From the NCBI GenBank assembly GCA_947491025.1, contig CANLIC010000013.1, forward strand, positions 32,748-96,747: a stretch of DNA of 64,000 bases. Reading direction: 5' to 3'. The notes below the pieces were generated by a model. That model was given only the letters and a program-made list of their open reading frames with translations. It was not told the origin of the DNA and searched no databases. Of the stretch, positions 27,503 to 35,072 are shown piece by piece (positions within the stretch are counted from its first letter, which is position 1; each line of letters starts with the position of its first letter). A program made the translations under genes and the position numbers. This DNA comes from Myxococcales bacterium. GTDB lineage: Bacteria > Myxococcota_A > UBA9042.

Positions 27503-28747
27503 TCAGAACTTGATGACCAGTCCGCCCGTGCCGGCCGCATACTTCGGCGGCGCCGGCTCCGAGTCTCCGAGCATCACTGCGGCTGTCACGGAACCTGCGA
27601 CCACGCCGCCGACCAACGCCCAGAACCACCACTTGTGCAGCACGGTCTCGGTGCGGACGGTTGGCTTGTCATGGCCTTTGGGTAGCTCGGGCGTGGCAAA
27701 GAGGTCCGTCACCAAGGCGTCGATCGTGGCCTTGTCCCGCTTGAGCCAGCTGATCTCACGCTCGACGCGCTTGAGAACCTGGCGGCTGGCGAGGTTGGAC
27801 AGCGCCAGCCGGACATGGACCTTCTCGCGGGTGCCCGAACTCTGCAGGACCACCGCTACGTTGGCGTTGAGCAGGCCCTGAGCCGCGGAGAGGTCGTTGG
27901 GTTCGACCGCGCCCTCAAAAACCTCGGCGAGCTTGACCCGCAGGGCGTCCCACGCCGGCTTGCGGCGCGCGGCCTTCAGCTCGAACGGCACGATGACGTC
28001 CGGCCCCGTGATCTGCTGCAAGCGCCCGACTCTGCCGTAACCGTGCTTGGACACGCGGACGAACTGCGGACCGACGGCCGACTTTACGAACGCCGGCGAG
28101 AGCCCAAAGTAGCGACCATTCACCCACACGTCGGCGTTGGGGACCGAAGTCCGGACCTCGAAGGTCACGTCCGGGCGAAGGGCCCACTCTTCGCGTGCCT
28201 TTCGGTACTTGCCTTGGATCGCCTCGCTAAACTTAGAGAGGTCCATCACGTAGCGCGGCCGAAACTCCACGCCGCGCACCAGCGTCTTGTAGCCCCGATC
28301 TGCGTTGCCCATGCTCAGCAGCGCGACGCCCTGCAGCAGAATCGCCTCTTCGATCGGGTCGTCCTCTGTGGCGTGACTGAAGCTCGAGAGGTAGGTGGTC
28401 GCCGCGCTCTCGAAGTCCTCGGCAGCCTGCGCGAAGTCGCCAGCGTCAAGCGCCTTGCGCCCCGCCATCAGAAACGAGCGGCCGCTCCGAACATTTGTAA
28501 TGTCAGCATCTTCAGCGCCAACGTTCAGGCTCTCGTCCGGATCGCGGTAGCGCAGCTTGGCGTTGGCGCGCAGCGCCCGGCGCACGTCGTGGGCGATCTC
28601 GTGTTCAACCACGTCGTCGGGCGACAAGTCGATGAGGGTCACCGACTCACGGTCATCGGCTATAGCTGGAGCGGCGTCCCACGCGATCGCGGTGAAAATC
28701 GCGAGGCAAAGGACACCCTGCGACGACAACCGCCGAGTGCCGATCAT
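27503..28747 (-). CDS. PEGA-domain protein with tail membrane anchor
   Basis: 414 residues. A signal peptide (VLCLAIFTAIAWDAAPAIA) is followed by a helical region with tetratricopeptide-like spacing (FLMAGRKALDAGDFAQAAEDFESAATTY). A PEGA domain lies near residues 198-245 (TSVPNADVWVNGRYFGLSPA, then RVSKHGY). A hydrophobic helix near the end (WWFWALVGGVVAGSVTAAVML) would anchor it. Such proteins are common surface or envelope proteins in Myxococcota. The ATG overlaps the stop of the upstream response-regulator gene (TGATG), so the two are coupled; a GTG one codon earlier is possible. Confidence 0.75.
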   Translation of the reverse strand: MIGTRRLSSQGVLCLAIFTAIAWDAAPAIADDRESVTLIDLSPDDVVEHEIAHDVRRALRANAKLRYRDPDESLNVGAEDADITNVRSGRSFLMAGRKALDAGDFAQAAEDFESAATTYLSSFSHATEDDPIEEAILLQGVALLSMGNADRGYKTLVRGVEFRPRYVMDLSKFSEAIQGKYRKAREEWALRPDVTFEVRTSVPNADVWVNGRYFGLSPAFVKSAVGPQFVRVSKHGYGRVGRLQQITGPDVIVPFELKAARRKPAWDALRVKLAEVFEGAVEPNDLSAAQGLLNANVAVVLQSSGTREKVHVRLALSNLASRQVLKRVEREISWLKRDKATIDALVTDLFATPELPKGHDKPTVRTETVLHKWWFWALVGGVVAGSVTAAVMLGDSEPAPPKYAAGTGGLVIKF

Positions 28748-29172
28748 CACGCCATGCCCGCTTCGGCGCCCTGGCGCCCCCTGACGGCCTCGAGCAACGA
28801 GGCCAACCGCGACAGCAACTCAGTGATGACGAACGGTTTGTCGAGGTGATCATCGGCGCCGTAAAGCGGCGCGGTCATCTCGTTGAGGTTGGGGCCGATG
28901 GCCGTGAGCATCAGGATGCCGACGTCCTCGAACTCGGGCCTCGCGCGCAGCGCGCGGCAGACTTCCCAGCCGTTCATCTGCGGCATCATCACGTCCAAGA
29001 TGACCAGCTCCGGCGGGCTCGCGATCGCCTCGCGCAGCGCTTCCTCGCCGTCGTGGACCAGCGTGACGTCATAGCCCGCGCCCATCAGCGTCATCCGGAG
29101 CATGTCCGCGATCTCAAGGTCGTCTTCGGCGACGAGGATCTTGGCCGCGCGCTGGTCCTGGGTGACGCTCAT
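28747..29172 (-). CDS. Single-domain response regulator (CheY-like receiver)
   Basis: 141 residues, a lone receiver domain. Asp60 in VILDVMMP is the phospho-acceptor, with the acidic pocket at Glu16-Asp17-Asp18, Thr90 and Lys112 (DKPF). No output domain is present, so it must signal by protein contact, like CheY or DivK. It overlaps the PEGA gene and lies 118 bp downstream of the FHA gene on the same strand. No histidine kinase is in the window. The ATG at 29172 has a GGGAG-type site upstream. Confidence 0.88.
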   Translation of the reverse strand: MSVTQDQRAAKILVAEDDLEIADMLRMTLMGAGYDVTLVHDGEEALREAIASPPELVILDVMMPQMNGWEVCRALRARPEFEDVGILMLTAIGPNLNEMTAPLYGADDHLDKPFVITELLSRLASLLEAVRGRQGAEAGMA

Positions 29173-29290
29173 ATGCCTGCTCCCGCGCGGCCCTGCGTCC
29201 GCCGCTCCCGATTTGACTGTCGAAACCCGCGATCACAAGCGCCAAGCGCCTCGCCCCGCGGCATCATCATGCGCCCAAGCGGCGCGCGGC

Positions 29291-31372
29291 TCAATCCTCC
29301 TCGCCGCCAGCGGACGCGTCATTGGCCTTGAGCACGATCTCCTTGGCCTTTGCGGCGTCAGGGTCGCTGCTCCCCAAGATGAGGGCCGCCTTCTTCGCTT
29401 GGTCACGCGCGGTGATGTAGTTCTTTTCCTTCAGGTGCCGCTCAGCGTCCTTGAGCATCTGGCGCGCCGCGGCCTTGATCTTGTCGTCGAGCTCCATTGC
29501 GGCCGTGCTGTCCGGGTCGTAGTTCATCGCCTCTTGGACGGCCTCATGCGCAGCGTCGTACCGCTTGGCCTTGAAGGCTTGGTCTGCCGCAGCGACGAAG
29601 GAGGAACTCACCTTCTTGACCAAGAAGGGCGCGTGATGCCCGTCGATGCGCTTGTCCGCCTCGTAGGCCTTGACCCATGCTTTGGCAGCCTTGCCGGGGC
29701 TGCCTGCGTTGGCCTCTGCGGCTTGAAAGCCCTCCGCCACCTCTCGCATGGCTTCGCGATCGCTGGTCGCCTTGGCCTTGTCCTTGCGACTAAAGCCGCC
29801 GTCGACCACTTGGCTGAGTGCCGTGTCGGCGGCGCTCCACTGTCGGTTGTGGTAGGCAGTGTACGCCGTTGCAAGCAGCGTCTTGGCGTTGCCGGAGCCG
29901 CCCTCGGCCGGCTCCGCGCCTTCCTTGCCCGGCTTGGCGTCGACGGCCGCGGCGCCTGGCACCGCTGGCTTATCGGGCTTGGCAGCGCCAGGGACCTCTG
30001 GCGGCGCCGCGCCTTCGACCATCGTTTCGATCTGCTGCTGCAGGAGCTTCGCCTCTTGATGTTTCTCGTCGATCTCGAGAATCGCTGTCAGCGCCGCTGC
30101 GGCCTCCGACTTCTTGCCGGCCTCGACCGCCGCCCGCGCTTTCTCGAGCTGGCCGCGGATGAATGCGTCTTGAGAGCCCTTGAGTTCCTCGCGTGCCTCG
30201 GAGTACTGCTCCGAGGAACTCGGCACATCCTTGAAGCGGGCCATCGCCGCCGCGAGGTCGCCCTTTTTGAGCAAGTCCTTGCCCTCGGCGATCGCCTCTT
30301 CTGCCTCCAACTCATCGCCAGCTTTGGCCAGAAGCCCCTTGATCTCCGCGTCGTCTGGCGACTGCTTGCGCGCCGCACGCAGCTTGTCTGTCGCGCCTGC
30401 CCAGTCGCGCTCTTCGATCAGCGCCTGGGCCTGCGCGATCAGCTCGGTGACGCTCTTCGCCTCCGGCGCATCGGCCTCCGCGCCCGTGCTGCTCGCGGCC
30501 TCATCGCTGTTGCTCATCACCTGCCACGCCGCGACAGCGCCGCCTGCGAGCACCAACAAGCCTGCCACGGCGACGGCAATCCAGAGCCCTGTGTTCCCCT
30601 TGGGCTTCAAGACAGGCTTGCGGTCCTGACTCTGGGCGCCGGCCTCAGACTTGGGAAAGTCGCGGGCGCGCTCGACGGCAGCGCCGACGACGTGGAACTC
30701 CATCACCGAAGTGCCGATCTCGATCTGGTCGCCCGAGCGTAGCTTTTGACGTGCCACCCGCTCGCCGTTGACGTTCGAGCCATTGGCGCCGCCCATGTCG
30801 ATGATCTCGACTGTATCGCCGCGCCGCAGGAGCCGAAAGTGCTTGCGCGACACCGCCGGATCAGCAAGGACGATCTGGCAATCCAAGCCACGCCCGACGA
30901 GCTGCTCGCCCTCGTGTAGTCGATGCACCTTGCCGCGATCGGGCCCGGACACAACACGAAGCTCGATCGGGATGCCACTCTCGCCGGCGCTCGGCGCCGC
31001 AGCTGGCGGCGGCGCGAAGTCGTCCGAATCCAGCATACGGGTCGCGTCTTCCTCTTGGGACCCGAAAGCTGCGGGATCGTGCAGCGTCCGTGGCGGCCCG
31101 CCGTGACCAGCAGGCGGGGCCGACGGCGCGGGCCGGGGCGCGGGCCGCGGGGCAGCCGCTGGCGCTGGGCGGGCACTCGGCTGCGGACGAGGGGGCGGCG
31201 GCGGAGCAGCGCGCGGGGGCGGCGCAGGCGCACGCGAAGGCATCGTGGTGGGCTGATCCAGGTCGTCGACCAGATCCATCGCCCGCGTCGACTCGACTTC
31301 TTCGTCGAAATCGGCCGGCTCGTGACCGCGGCCACCGCCGAAGCCGACACCCCCCCTCCGTTCGTTCGTCAT
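29291..31372 (-). CDS. FHA-domain membrane protein with TPR-like C-terminal region
   Basis: 693 residues. A Pro/Ala-rich cytoplasmic N-terminus (about 45-100) precedes a canonical FHA domain at about 135-230 (VGRGLDCQIVLADPAVSRKHF, then GGANGSNVNGERV), which binds phosphothreonine peptides. A single membrane helix lies at about 262-285. The rest is helical with TPR-like repeats and many charged residues, probably outside the cytoplasm. The ATG at 31372 has AAGGA upstream. Together with the receiver and PEGA genes that follow it, it suggests an envelope signalling group controlled by Ser/Thr phosphorylation, but no kinase gene lies here. Confidence 0.82.
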   Translation of the reverse strand: MTNERRGGVGFGGGRGHEPADFDEEVESTRAMDLVDDLDQPTTMPSRAPAPPPRAAPPPPPRPQPSARPAPAAAPRPAPRPAPSAPPAGHGGPPRTLHDPAAFGSQEEDATRMLDSDDFAPPPAAAPSAGESGIPIELRVVSGPDRGKVHRLHEGEQLVGRGLDCQIVLADPAVSRKHFRLLRRGDTVEIIDMGGANGSNVNGERVARQKLRSGDQIEIGTSVMEFHVVGAAVERARDFPKSEAGAQSQDRKPVLKPKGNTGLWIAVAVAGLLVLAGGAVAAWQVMSNSDEAASSTGAEADAPEAKSVTELIAQAQALIEERDWAGATDKLRAARKQSPDDAEIKGLLAKAGDELEAEEAIAEGKDLLKKGDLAAAMARFKDVPSSSEQYSEAREELKGSQDAFIRGQLEKARAAVEAGKKSEAAAALTAILEIDEKHQEAKLLQQQIETMVEGAAPPEVPGAAKPDKPAVPGAAAVDAKPGKEGAEPAEGGSGNAKTLLATAYTAYHNRQWSAADTALSQVVDGGFSRKDKAKATSDREAMREVAEGFQAAEANAGSPGKAAKAWVKAYEADKRIDGHHAPFLVKKVSSSFVAAADQAFKAKRYDAAHEAVQEAMNYDPDSTAAMELDDKIKAAARQMLKDAERHLKEKNYITARDQAKKAALILGSSDPDAAKAKEIVLKANDASAGGEED

Positions 31373-31650
31373 GACCGGTCCTTGCTCGCGATGACGGCAA
31401 CTGCCCAACCGCGATCACACACGCGCCACGCCCCGGCTGGCCAGGGGACGCGCGCGCCGGGGTAGCATAGATCGGGCATCACGGCAACGCCACGAAAAGG
31501 CCCGAAGTCGCAGCCAACTGCCACGCCAAGCAGGCGATTCAGCAGCGATCGCGACCACATCGGTTGTACCGGGGGGAGGGCCGCTAGGCGGCGTCCCACA
31601 CCCTGCAGGCGCTGTGAGCGCCCAACCGCGCCCATGCGTCCGCGGGCGTG

Positions 31651-31905
31651 CTAGCCAGCGACGACGACGTCGATGTAGCGGCGACCGCGGTTGACACGGA
31701 AGGTGACCACGCCTTCCTCAGTCGCAAAGAGCGTCCAGTCCTTGCCCGTGCCGACGTTGGCGCCGGCGTGGAAGCTGGAGCCGATCTGCCGCACCAGGAT
31801 GTTGCCGGCGAGCACGTGCTGACCGCCGAAGCGCTTGACGCCCAGGCGCTGCGAATTCGAGTCGCGTCCATTGCGCGAACTACCCTGACCTTTTTTGTGA
31901 GCCAT
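31651..31905 (-). CDS. rpmA: Ribosomal protein bL27
   Basis: 84 residues. It starts [16 protein letters not shown], the highly conserved N-terminus of L27 that reaches toward the peptidyl-transferase centre. The body ([20 protein letters not shown], then [16 protein letters not shown]) is typical. It lies 27 bp after rplU, as in most bacteria. obgE, often next, is not found downstream here, where a gap of about 280 bp precedes the FHA gene. Confidence 0.97.
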   Translation of the reverse strand: MAHKKGQGSSRNGRDSNSQRLGVKRFGGQHVLAGNILVRQIGSSFHAGANVGTGKDWTLFATEEGVVTFRVNRGRRYIDVVVAG

Positions 31906-31932
31906 CGGGGGCCTCCTCTTCCGAGCGCCAGG

Positions 31933-32250
31933 CTAGGCGACGATCGCTTCGATGCGCAGGCGGGTGATGAACTGGCGGTGACCGATGGTACGCCGGTACT
32001 TCTTGCGCCGCTTGTACTTGTAGATGCGGATCTTCTTGTCGCGCAGCTGCTCGACGATCGTCGCGCGGACCGCGGCGCCCGCGACGAGCGGCCGACCGAT
32101 CTGCACGCTGTCTCCCGTGCGCAAGAAGAGCACCTTGTCGAAGTTGATCTCGGCGCCGCGGTCGCCCGCGACGCGATCAACTGTCAGCTGGGCGCCGACC
32201 TCGACGCGGTACTGTTTGCCGCCGCACTGGACAATCGCGTAATCTGCCAT
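31933..32250 (-). CDS. rplU: Ribosomal protein bL21
   Basis: 105 residues. MADYAIVQCGGKQYRVEVGA and the basic IRIYKYKRRKKYRRTIGHRQ segment identify L21. The frame is open far upstream, but the ATG at 32250 follows AGGAG and matches the family N-terminus. It is the first gene of the rplU-rpmA pair, with a leader of about 165 bases if the TTGACA box at 32445-32450 is the promoter. Confidence 0.97.
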   Translation of the reverse strand: MADYAIVQCGGKQYRVEVGAQLTVDRVAGDRGAEINFDKVLFLRTGDSVQIGRPLVAGAAVRATIVEQLRDKKIRIYKYKRRKKYRRTIGHRQFITRLRIEAIVA

Positions 32251-32421
32251 CTTTTTGCTCCTGCACCGCGCGCGGTGGCTGGCAGTTCGCCTCAACCCGG
32301 TTGGGTGTGGCGGCTGCGTCGCCCGCGCCCAGGATGGACGCAGGCCCCGTCTCTGGTGCGACGCCGGCGTGGCGGTGCCGGTGGTCAGCCCAGGCTGCGT
32401 TGAGCCGCAGCGGGGGCCGGG

Positions 32422-32450
32422 ACACTGCCGGCTGGCTCTGCGGGTGTCAA
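32422..32450 (-). promoter_or_regulatory. Candidate rplU promoter
   Basis: A perfect TTGACA on the minus strand (32445-32450) lies about 195 bases before the rplU start. At a 17-base spacing the -10 position reads CAGTGT, which is weak. A CTTTCG-CAG-CGAAAG hairpin (32453-32467) sits just upstream of the -35. The remainder of the 522-bp gap 32251-32772 has no gene that I can support. Confidence 0.3.
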
Positions 32451-32772
32451 GCCTTTCGCAGCGAAAGCCCCGCCTGACGCCCGGTCCGAGTCGTCGCTCT
32501 CGGCCCCTTGTCGGCGCCCGGCCTTCGTCTTGCCCATGCCTCAGCGCACCAGCGCGGAGGTTGGCCTCGCAACAGCGCCGCGAGATGGCCTCCGCACCGG
32601 TCTCGCGCCGCGATCTCGGCTGCGGCGCCTGGTGGCTGCCGCACCGATCCGCGCGGGACGCGCGCGCGCGGCCCTCGCCGCGGTCTCCCGCGCCCCGCCC
32701 TCGCACCCGCGATCGTTCTCACTAATGACAGACCAGCCGGTCGTCGGCTAGCCTCCCCGCCGGAGGTGATCG

Positions 32773-33576
32773 GTGCGCAGGAGGACCTTCACGGTTGTCG
32801 GTGCGGTGCTCTGCTGGATGGCAGCGACTGCGGTGGCCTCGCCTTCTGCGGGGCAAAGGACCACGGTCGCCAGCGCCAGGGTCAAGGGCGGAAAAGTCGC
32901 CTATGTCCAGAAGGCGCACGAGCGCTGGCGCGACGGCCGAATCATCTCGATCGAGACGGAATTCGTCGACCCTGCGGGCCAGACGATCGCGCGGCGGAGC
33001 GTGCATTTCGGCGATACGCCGCTGGTGCCGACGGAGACCTACGAGGACCTCCGCACCGGCTACCGAACCGAGAGCCGCTCGCTCGCCGGCGGGGCGGTTG
33101 AGATCAAGGCCCGCAAGGCCAAGGACGAATACACAGATCGCAAGGTCTTGCGTTGCAAGTACCAAGCCGTCAACGCAGCCGGGGTGGTCGAGGCCATCCG
33201 CACCCATTGGGCCAAACTCATCGCAGGGGGCCGCATCGACATCTCGCTGATCGTGCCGCAGCGACTGGACTGGTACCACTTCCGGCTGCGCAAGACCGCG
33301 ACCGGGCGTCGCAGTGGCAAAGCGACCACCACTTTCGTCCTCGAGCCCGACAACGGGCTGCTGCGCGCGATCGCCGGCCAGCTCTACTTCGAGTTCGACG
33401 ACGAGACGGGCGGCCTTGCCCGCTACCGCGGCCAGGTCGATGTCCACGACGAGGACGGAGATCCCCTCCAGATCGATATCGCCTGGTCAGGCGCTATGCC
33501 AGGCGCCAAGCCCGTCGTCGCCGCGCCGCCTGCGGGCACCAGCGCCGGCACGCCGGCCGAACCCAAGGCGCCCTAG
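32773..33576 (+). CDS. Exported protein of unknown function
   Basis: 267 residues. A signal peptide (MRRRTFTVVGAVLCWMAATAVA) is cleaved before SPSAG. The mature part alternates beta-strands (VHFGDTPLVPTETYEDLRTGYR, ISLIVPQRLDWYHFRLRKT, YFEFDDETGGLARYRGQVDV), suggesting a beta-rich lipoprotein-carrier-like or beta-barrel-associated fold. The start is GTG at 32773 with an ideal GGAGGTGATCG ribosome-binding site. A Pro/Ala-rich tail ends it. It is isolated and its function is not recognisable. Confidence 0.7.
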   Translation: MRRRTFTVVGAVLCWMAATAVASPSAGQRTTVASARVKGGKVAYVQKAHERWRDGRIISIETEFVDPAGQTIARRSVHFGDTPLVPTETYEDLRTGYRTESRSLAGGAVEIKARKAKDEYTDRKVLRCKYQAVNAAGVVEAIRTHWAKLIAGGRIDISLIVPQRLDWYHFRLRKTATGRRSGKATTTFVLEPDNGLLRAIAGQLYFEFDDETGGLARYRGQVDVHDEDGDPLQIDIAWSGAMPGAKPVVAAPPAGTSAGTPAEPKAP

Positions 33577-33993
33577 CGCCTGGACCCAAGCATTCCGGCG
33601 CTTGGGCGTGCGTCGATCTGCACGGATCCCCCCAGTCCCTGCCAATGCCTGCGCACCCGTCAGGGGCCCTGTGCCGGCGCCATGCAGGCAGTCCCGCTGC
33701 GCCAGCGGCCACCTTCGACTTCTGCCGGCGTTGCGCCGCCGCACCCCGCAGTCACGTGGGTAGGTAGCGGAGCCCAACCCCAATCGGCTCCCGCGCCGCC
33801 CAAGCCGTCCGCGTCTGCATCGTGCCCCTGCGATCGCGGCGTCTTGTGCGTCCCAGATCCGATGGCGCACGTCGCCGCACCCCAGCCGCGCATCCAGAGC
33901 CCTGCTGCGGCCTCGCGGGATGTTGGTACGCCAGCGCCCCCACGATCGGAGCCGGCAAGAGAGAATCCCAGCGGCTTCGCCGCCATGGGCATT

Positions 33994-34140
33994 CCCAAAC
34001 GCGAAACGAGGGCCCCCACAGGCCCCGCCGCCTTGCGCACGCCCAAAACGAAGCGAGGGCCCCGAGGGCCCCCCGCCGCCTTGTGCACACCCCAAAAACG
34101 AAGCGGGGGGCCCCGAAGGACCCCCCGCTCGCTTGCTCAC
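33994..34140. repeat. Three tandem copies of a ~48-bp terminator-like element
   Basis: Copies begin at 33994, 34042 and 34091 (periods 48 and 49 bp). Each starts CCCAAA(A)(A)CG, continues with GAA(A/G)CG and a GGGCCCC-rich inverted segment, and copies 1 and 2 end in CCGCCTTG-GCAC. On the minus strand each copy reads as a GC hairpin followed by a short T run of 3, 4 and 5 bases, from the distal to the pilin-proximal copy. A partial fourth copy may lie at 33946-33993. The rest of the 608-bp gap 33577-34184 shows no gene. Confidence 0.7.
34094..34128 (-). terminator. Intrinsic terminator of the pilin gene
   Basis: On the minus strand an 8-bp stem GCGGGGGG/CCCCCCGC (34103-34110 with 34121-34128), extended by two more pairs past a bulged base, is followed by TTCG and then five T residues (34094-34098). 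It lies 57 bp after the pilin stop codon. It is the proximal copy of the triple repeat above. Confidence 0.7.
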
Positions 34141-34184
34141 CTCAGCGCGTCAGCAGGCCGACACGCTGTGACCCAAGCCGAGGT

Positions 34185-34754
34185 TTACTCGGTCTCCTGG
34201 TCGCGGAAGATGGCCGGAGCGCCGACCGCAGCGCACTCCGCCTTGCGGGCGTTCGGGTCGCCGGTGCCGACCAGCTGGAAGGTCGAGAACTTGCCGTTGC
34301 AGTCCAGGTCGGCGTTGGCGTCGGCCGTGTACTTGGCAACCGAGAGCGTGCCCGTGCTGTTGAACGAGTACTGGAAGTAGTGCTCGTCGGTCAGCTGGAA
34401 CTTGAGGGCCGACCACGACGCGTTCTGCCACGAGGACAGCGAGGTGTCGCAGCGGTCGTCGCCGTTGGTGTCGAGGTTGCAGCAGCCCGAGCCAGCCGGC
34501 GTGGTGCCGACCGCGGCGGGGAACTGGCACTCGAGCTTGACCATCGTGCCCTTCTGGGTACGCGGGGTCGTGTAGTACGTCGTGGCGCCCTTCTTGATGA
34601 TGTCGAGCATCTCGTTGGCCTCAGCCGTCTTGGCCGAGCGCATGTACTTGGTGAACTGGGGCACCGCGACCACGGCCAGGATCGCGATGATTGCGACCAC
34701 GATCATGAGCTCGATGAGCGTGAAGCCCTTGTTGCTGCGAAGTGACTTGAGCAT
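34185..34754 (-). CDS. pilA: Type IV major pilin
   Basis: 189 residues. A short leader ends at Gly10; prepilin peptidase would cut before Phe11, leaving Glu at mature position 5 (FTLIELMIVVAIIAILAVVAVPQF). The globular part has six cysteines and a D-x-N-x-D-type loop (DTNGDDRCD, 95-103), with a second acidic loop near 145-152, both plausible calcium sites. The ATG at 34754 has AGGAGGG upstream. It has its own sigma-54 promoter and terminator, and the NtrC-type regulator lies upstream on the same strand, so it is likely the structural pilin controlled by that protein. No assembly genes (pilB, pilC, pilQ) are in the window. Confidence 0.93.
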   Translation of the reverse strand: MLKSLRSNKGFTLIELMIVVAIIAILAVVAVPQFTKYMRSAKTAEANEMLDIIKKGATTYYTTPRTQKGTMVKLECQFPAAVGTTPAGSGCCNLDTNGDDRCDTSLSSWQNASWSALKFQLTDEHYFQYSFNSTGTLSVAKYTADANADLDCNGKFSTFQLVGTGDPNARKAECAAVGAPAIFRDQETE

Positions 34755-34840
34755 GGGAACCCTCCTAGTGATGCAGGCACGACGTGTGCCGACTATCGGG
34801 TCCGTGGCTCGTCGTGCCTTCCGACCCGCATTGGCCTCTA

Positions 34841-34858
34841 GTGCAGGAGCGATGCCAA
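34841..34858 (-). promoter_or_regulatory. Sigma-54 (-24/-12) promoter of pilA
   Basis: The minus strand reads TTGGCAT-CGCTCC-TGCAC, with GG and GC separated by exactly ten bases, as sigma-54 RNA polymerase requires. Transcription would start about 13 bases downstream, giving a leader of roughly 75 nt before the pilA ATG. The A/T-rich stretch at 34871-34912 could bend for an activator or IHF. Confidence 0.75.
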
Positions 34859-34927
34859 CTCTGGCAGGAGGTCAATAACTTTATGATACTAAAACAGATT
34901 GTATCTGCGTGCATGACGCCGCCGGTC

Positions 34928-34946
34928 GCCTGGCGACTCGCCAGGC
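34928..34946. repeat. Perfect 8-bp hairpin between the PilR-like gene and pilA
   Basis: GCCTGGCG-ACT-CGCCAGGC folds into a tight hairpin. No T run follows on either strand, so it is not a standard terminator for the regulator gene. It lies between the putative enhancer sites and the sigma-54 promoter. Confidence 0.4.
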
Positions 34947-34978
34947 TGACGAGACCTGTCGATCTCGAGGGGCTGTAC

Positions 34979-35008
34979 TGACAAATCTTGTCACCGTTTT
35001 CTGTCACC
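34979..35008 (-). promoter_or_regulatory. Candidate activator-binding (enhancer) sites for pilA
   Basis: On the minus strand GGTGACA occurs twice with a 13-bp period (34989-34995 and 35002-35008). The proximal copy overlaps a perfect TGACAA-ATC-TTGTCA inverted repeat (34979-34993). The sites are about 150-175 bp upstream of the predicted start, a normal distance for a sigma-54 enhancer. Tandem TGTC-type boxes are known binding sites for PilR in other bacteria. Confidence 0.45.
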
Positions 35009-35072
35009 TGCCGCTCGGCGTCGGGTGCGAGCAGGGTCGAACGGCAAAGTCGCGCTCAGAACCCGGCCGTCA

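Noticed and set aside
33487..34140. 217-residue minus-strand open frame downstream of the pilin gene
   Set aside because: Its Gly-rich start is the translation of the triple 48-bp repeat, and the rest has no start signal or family features.
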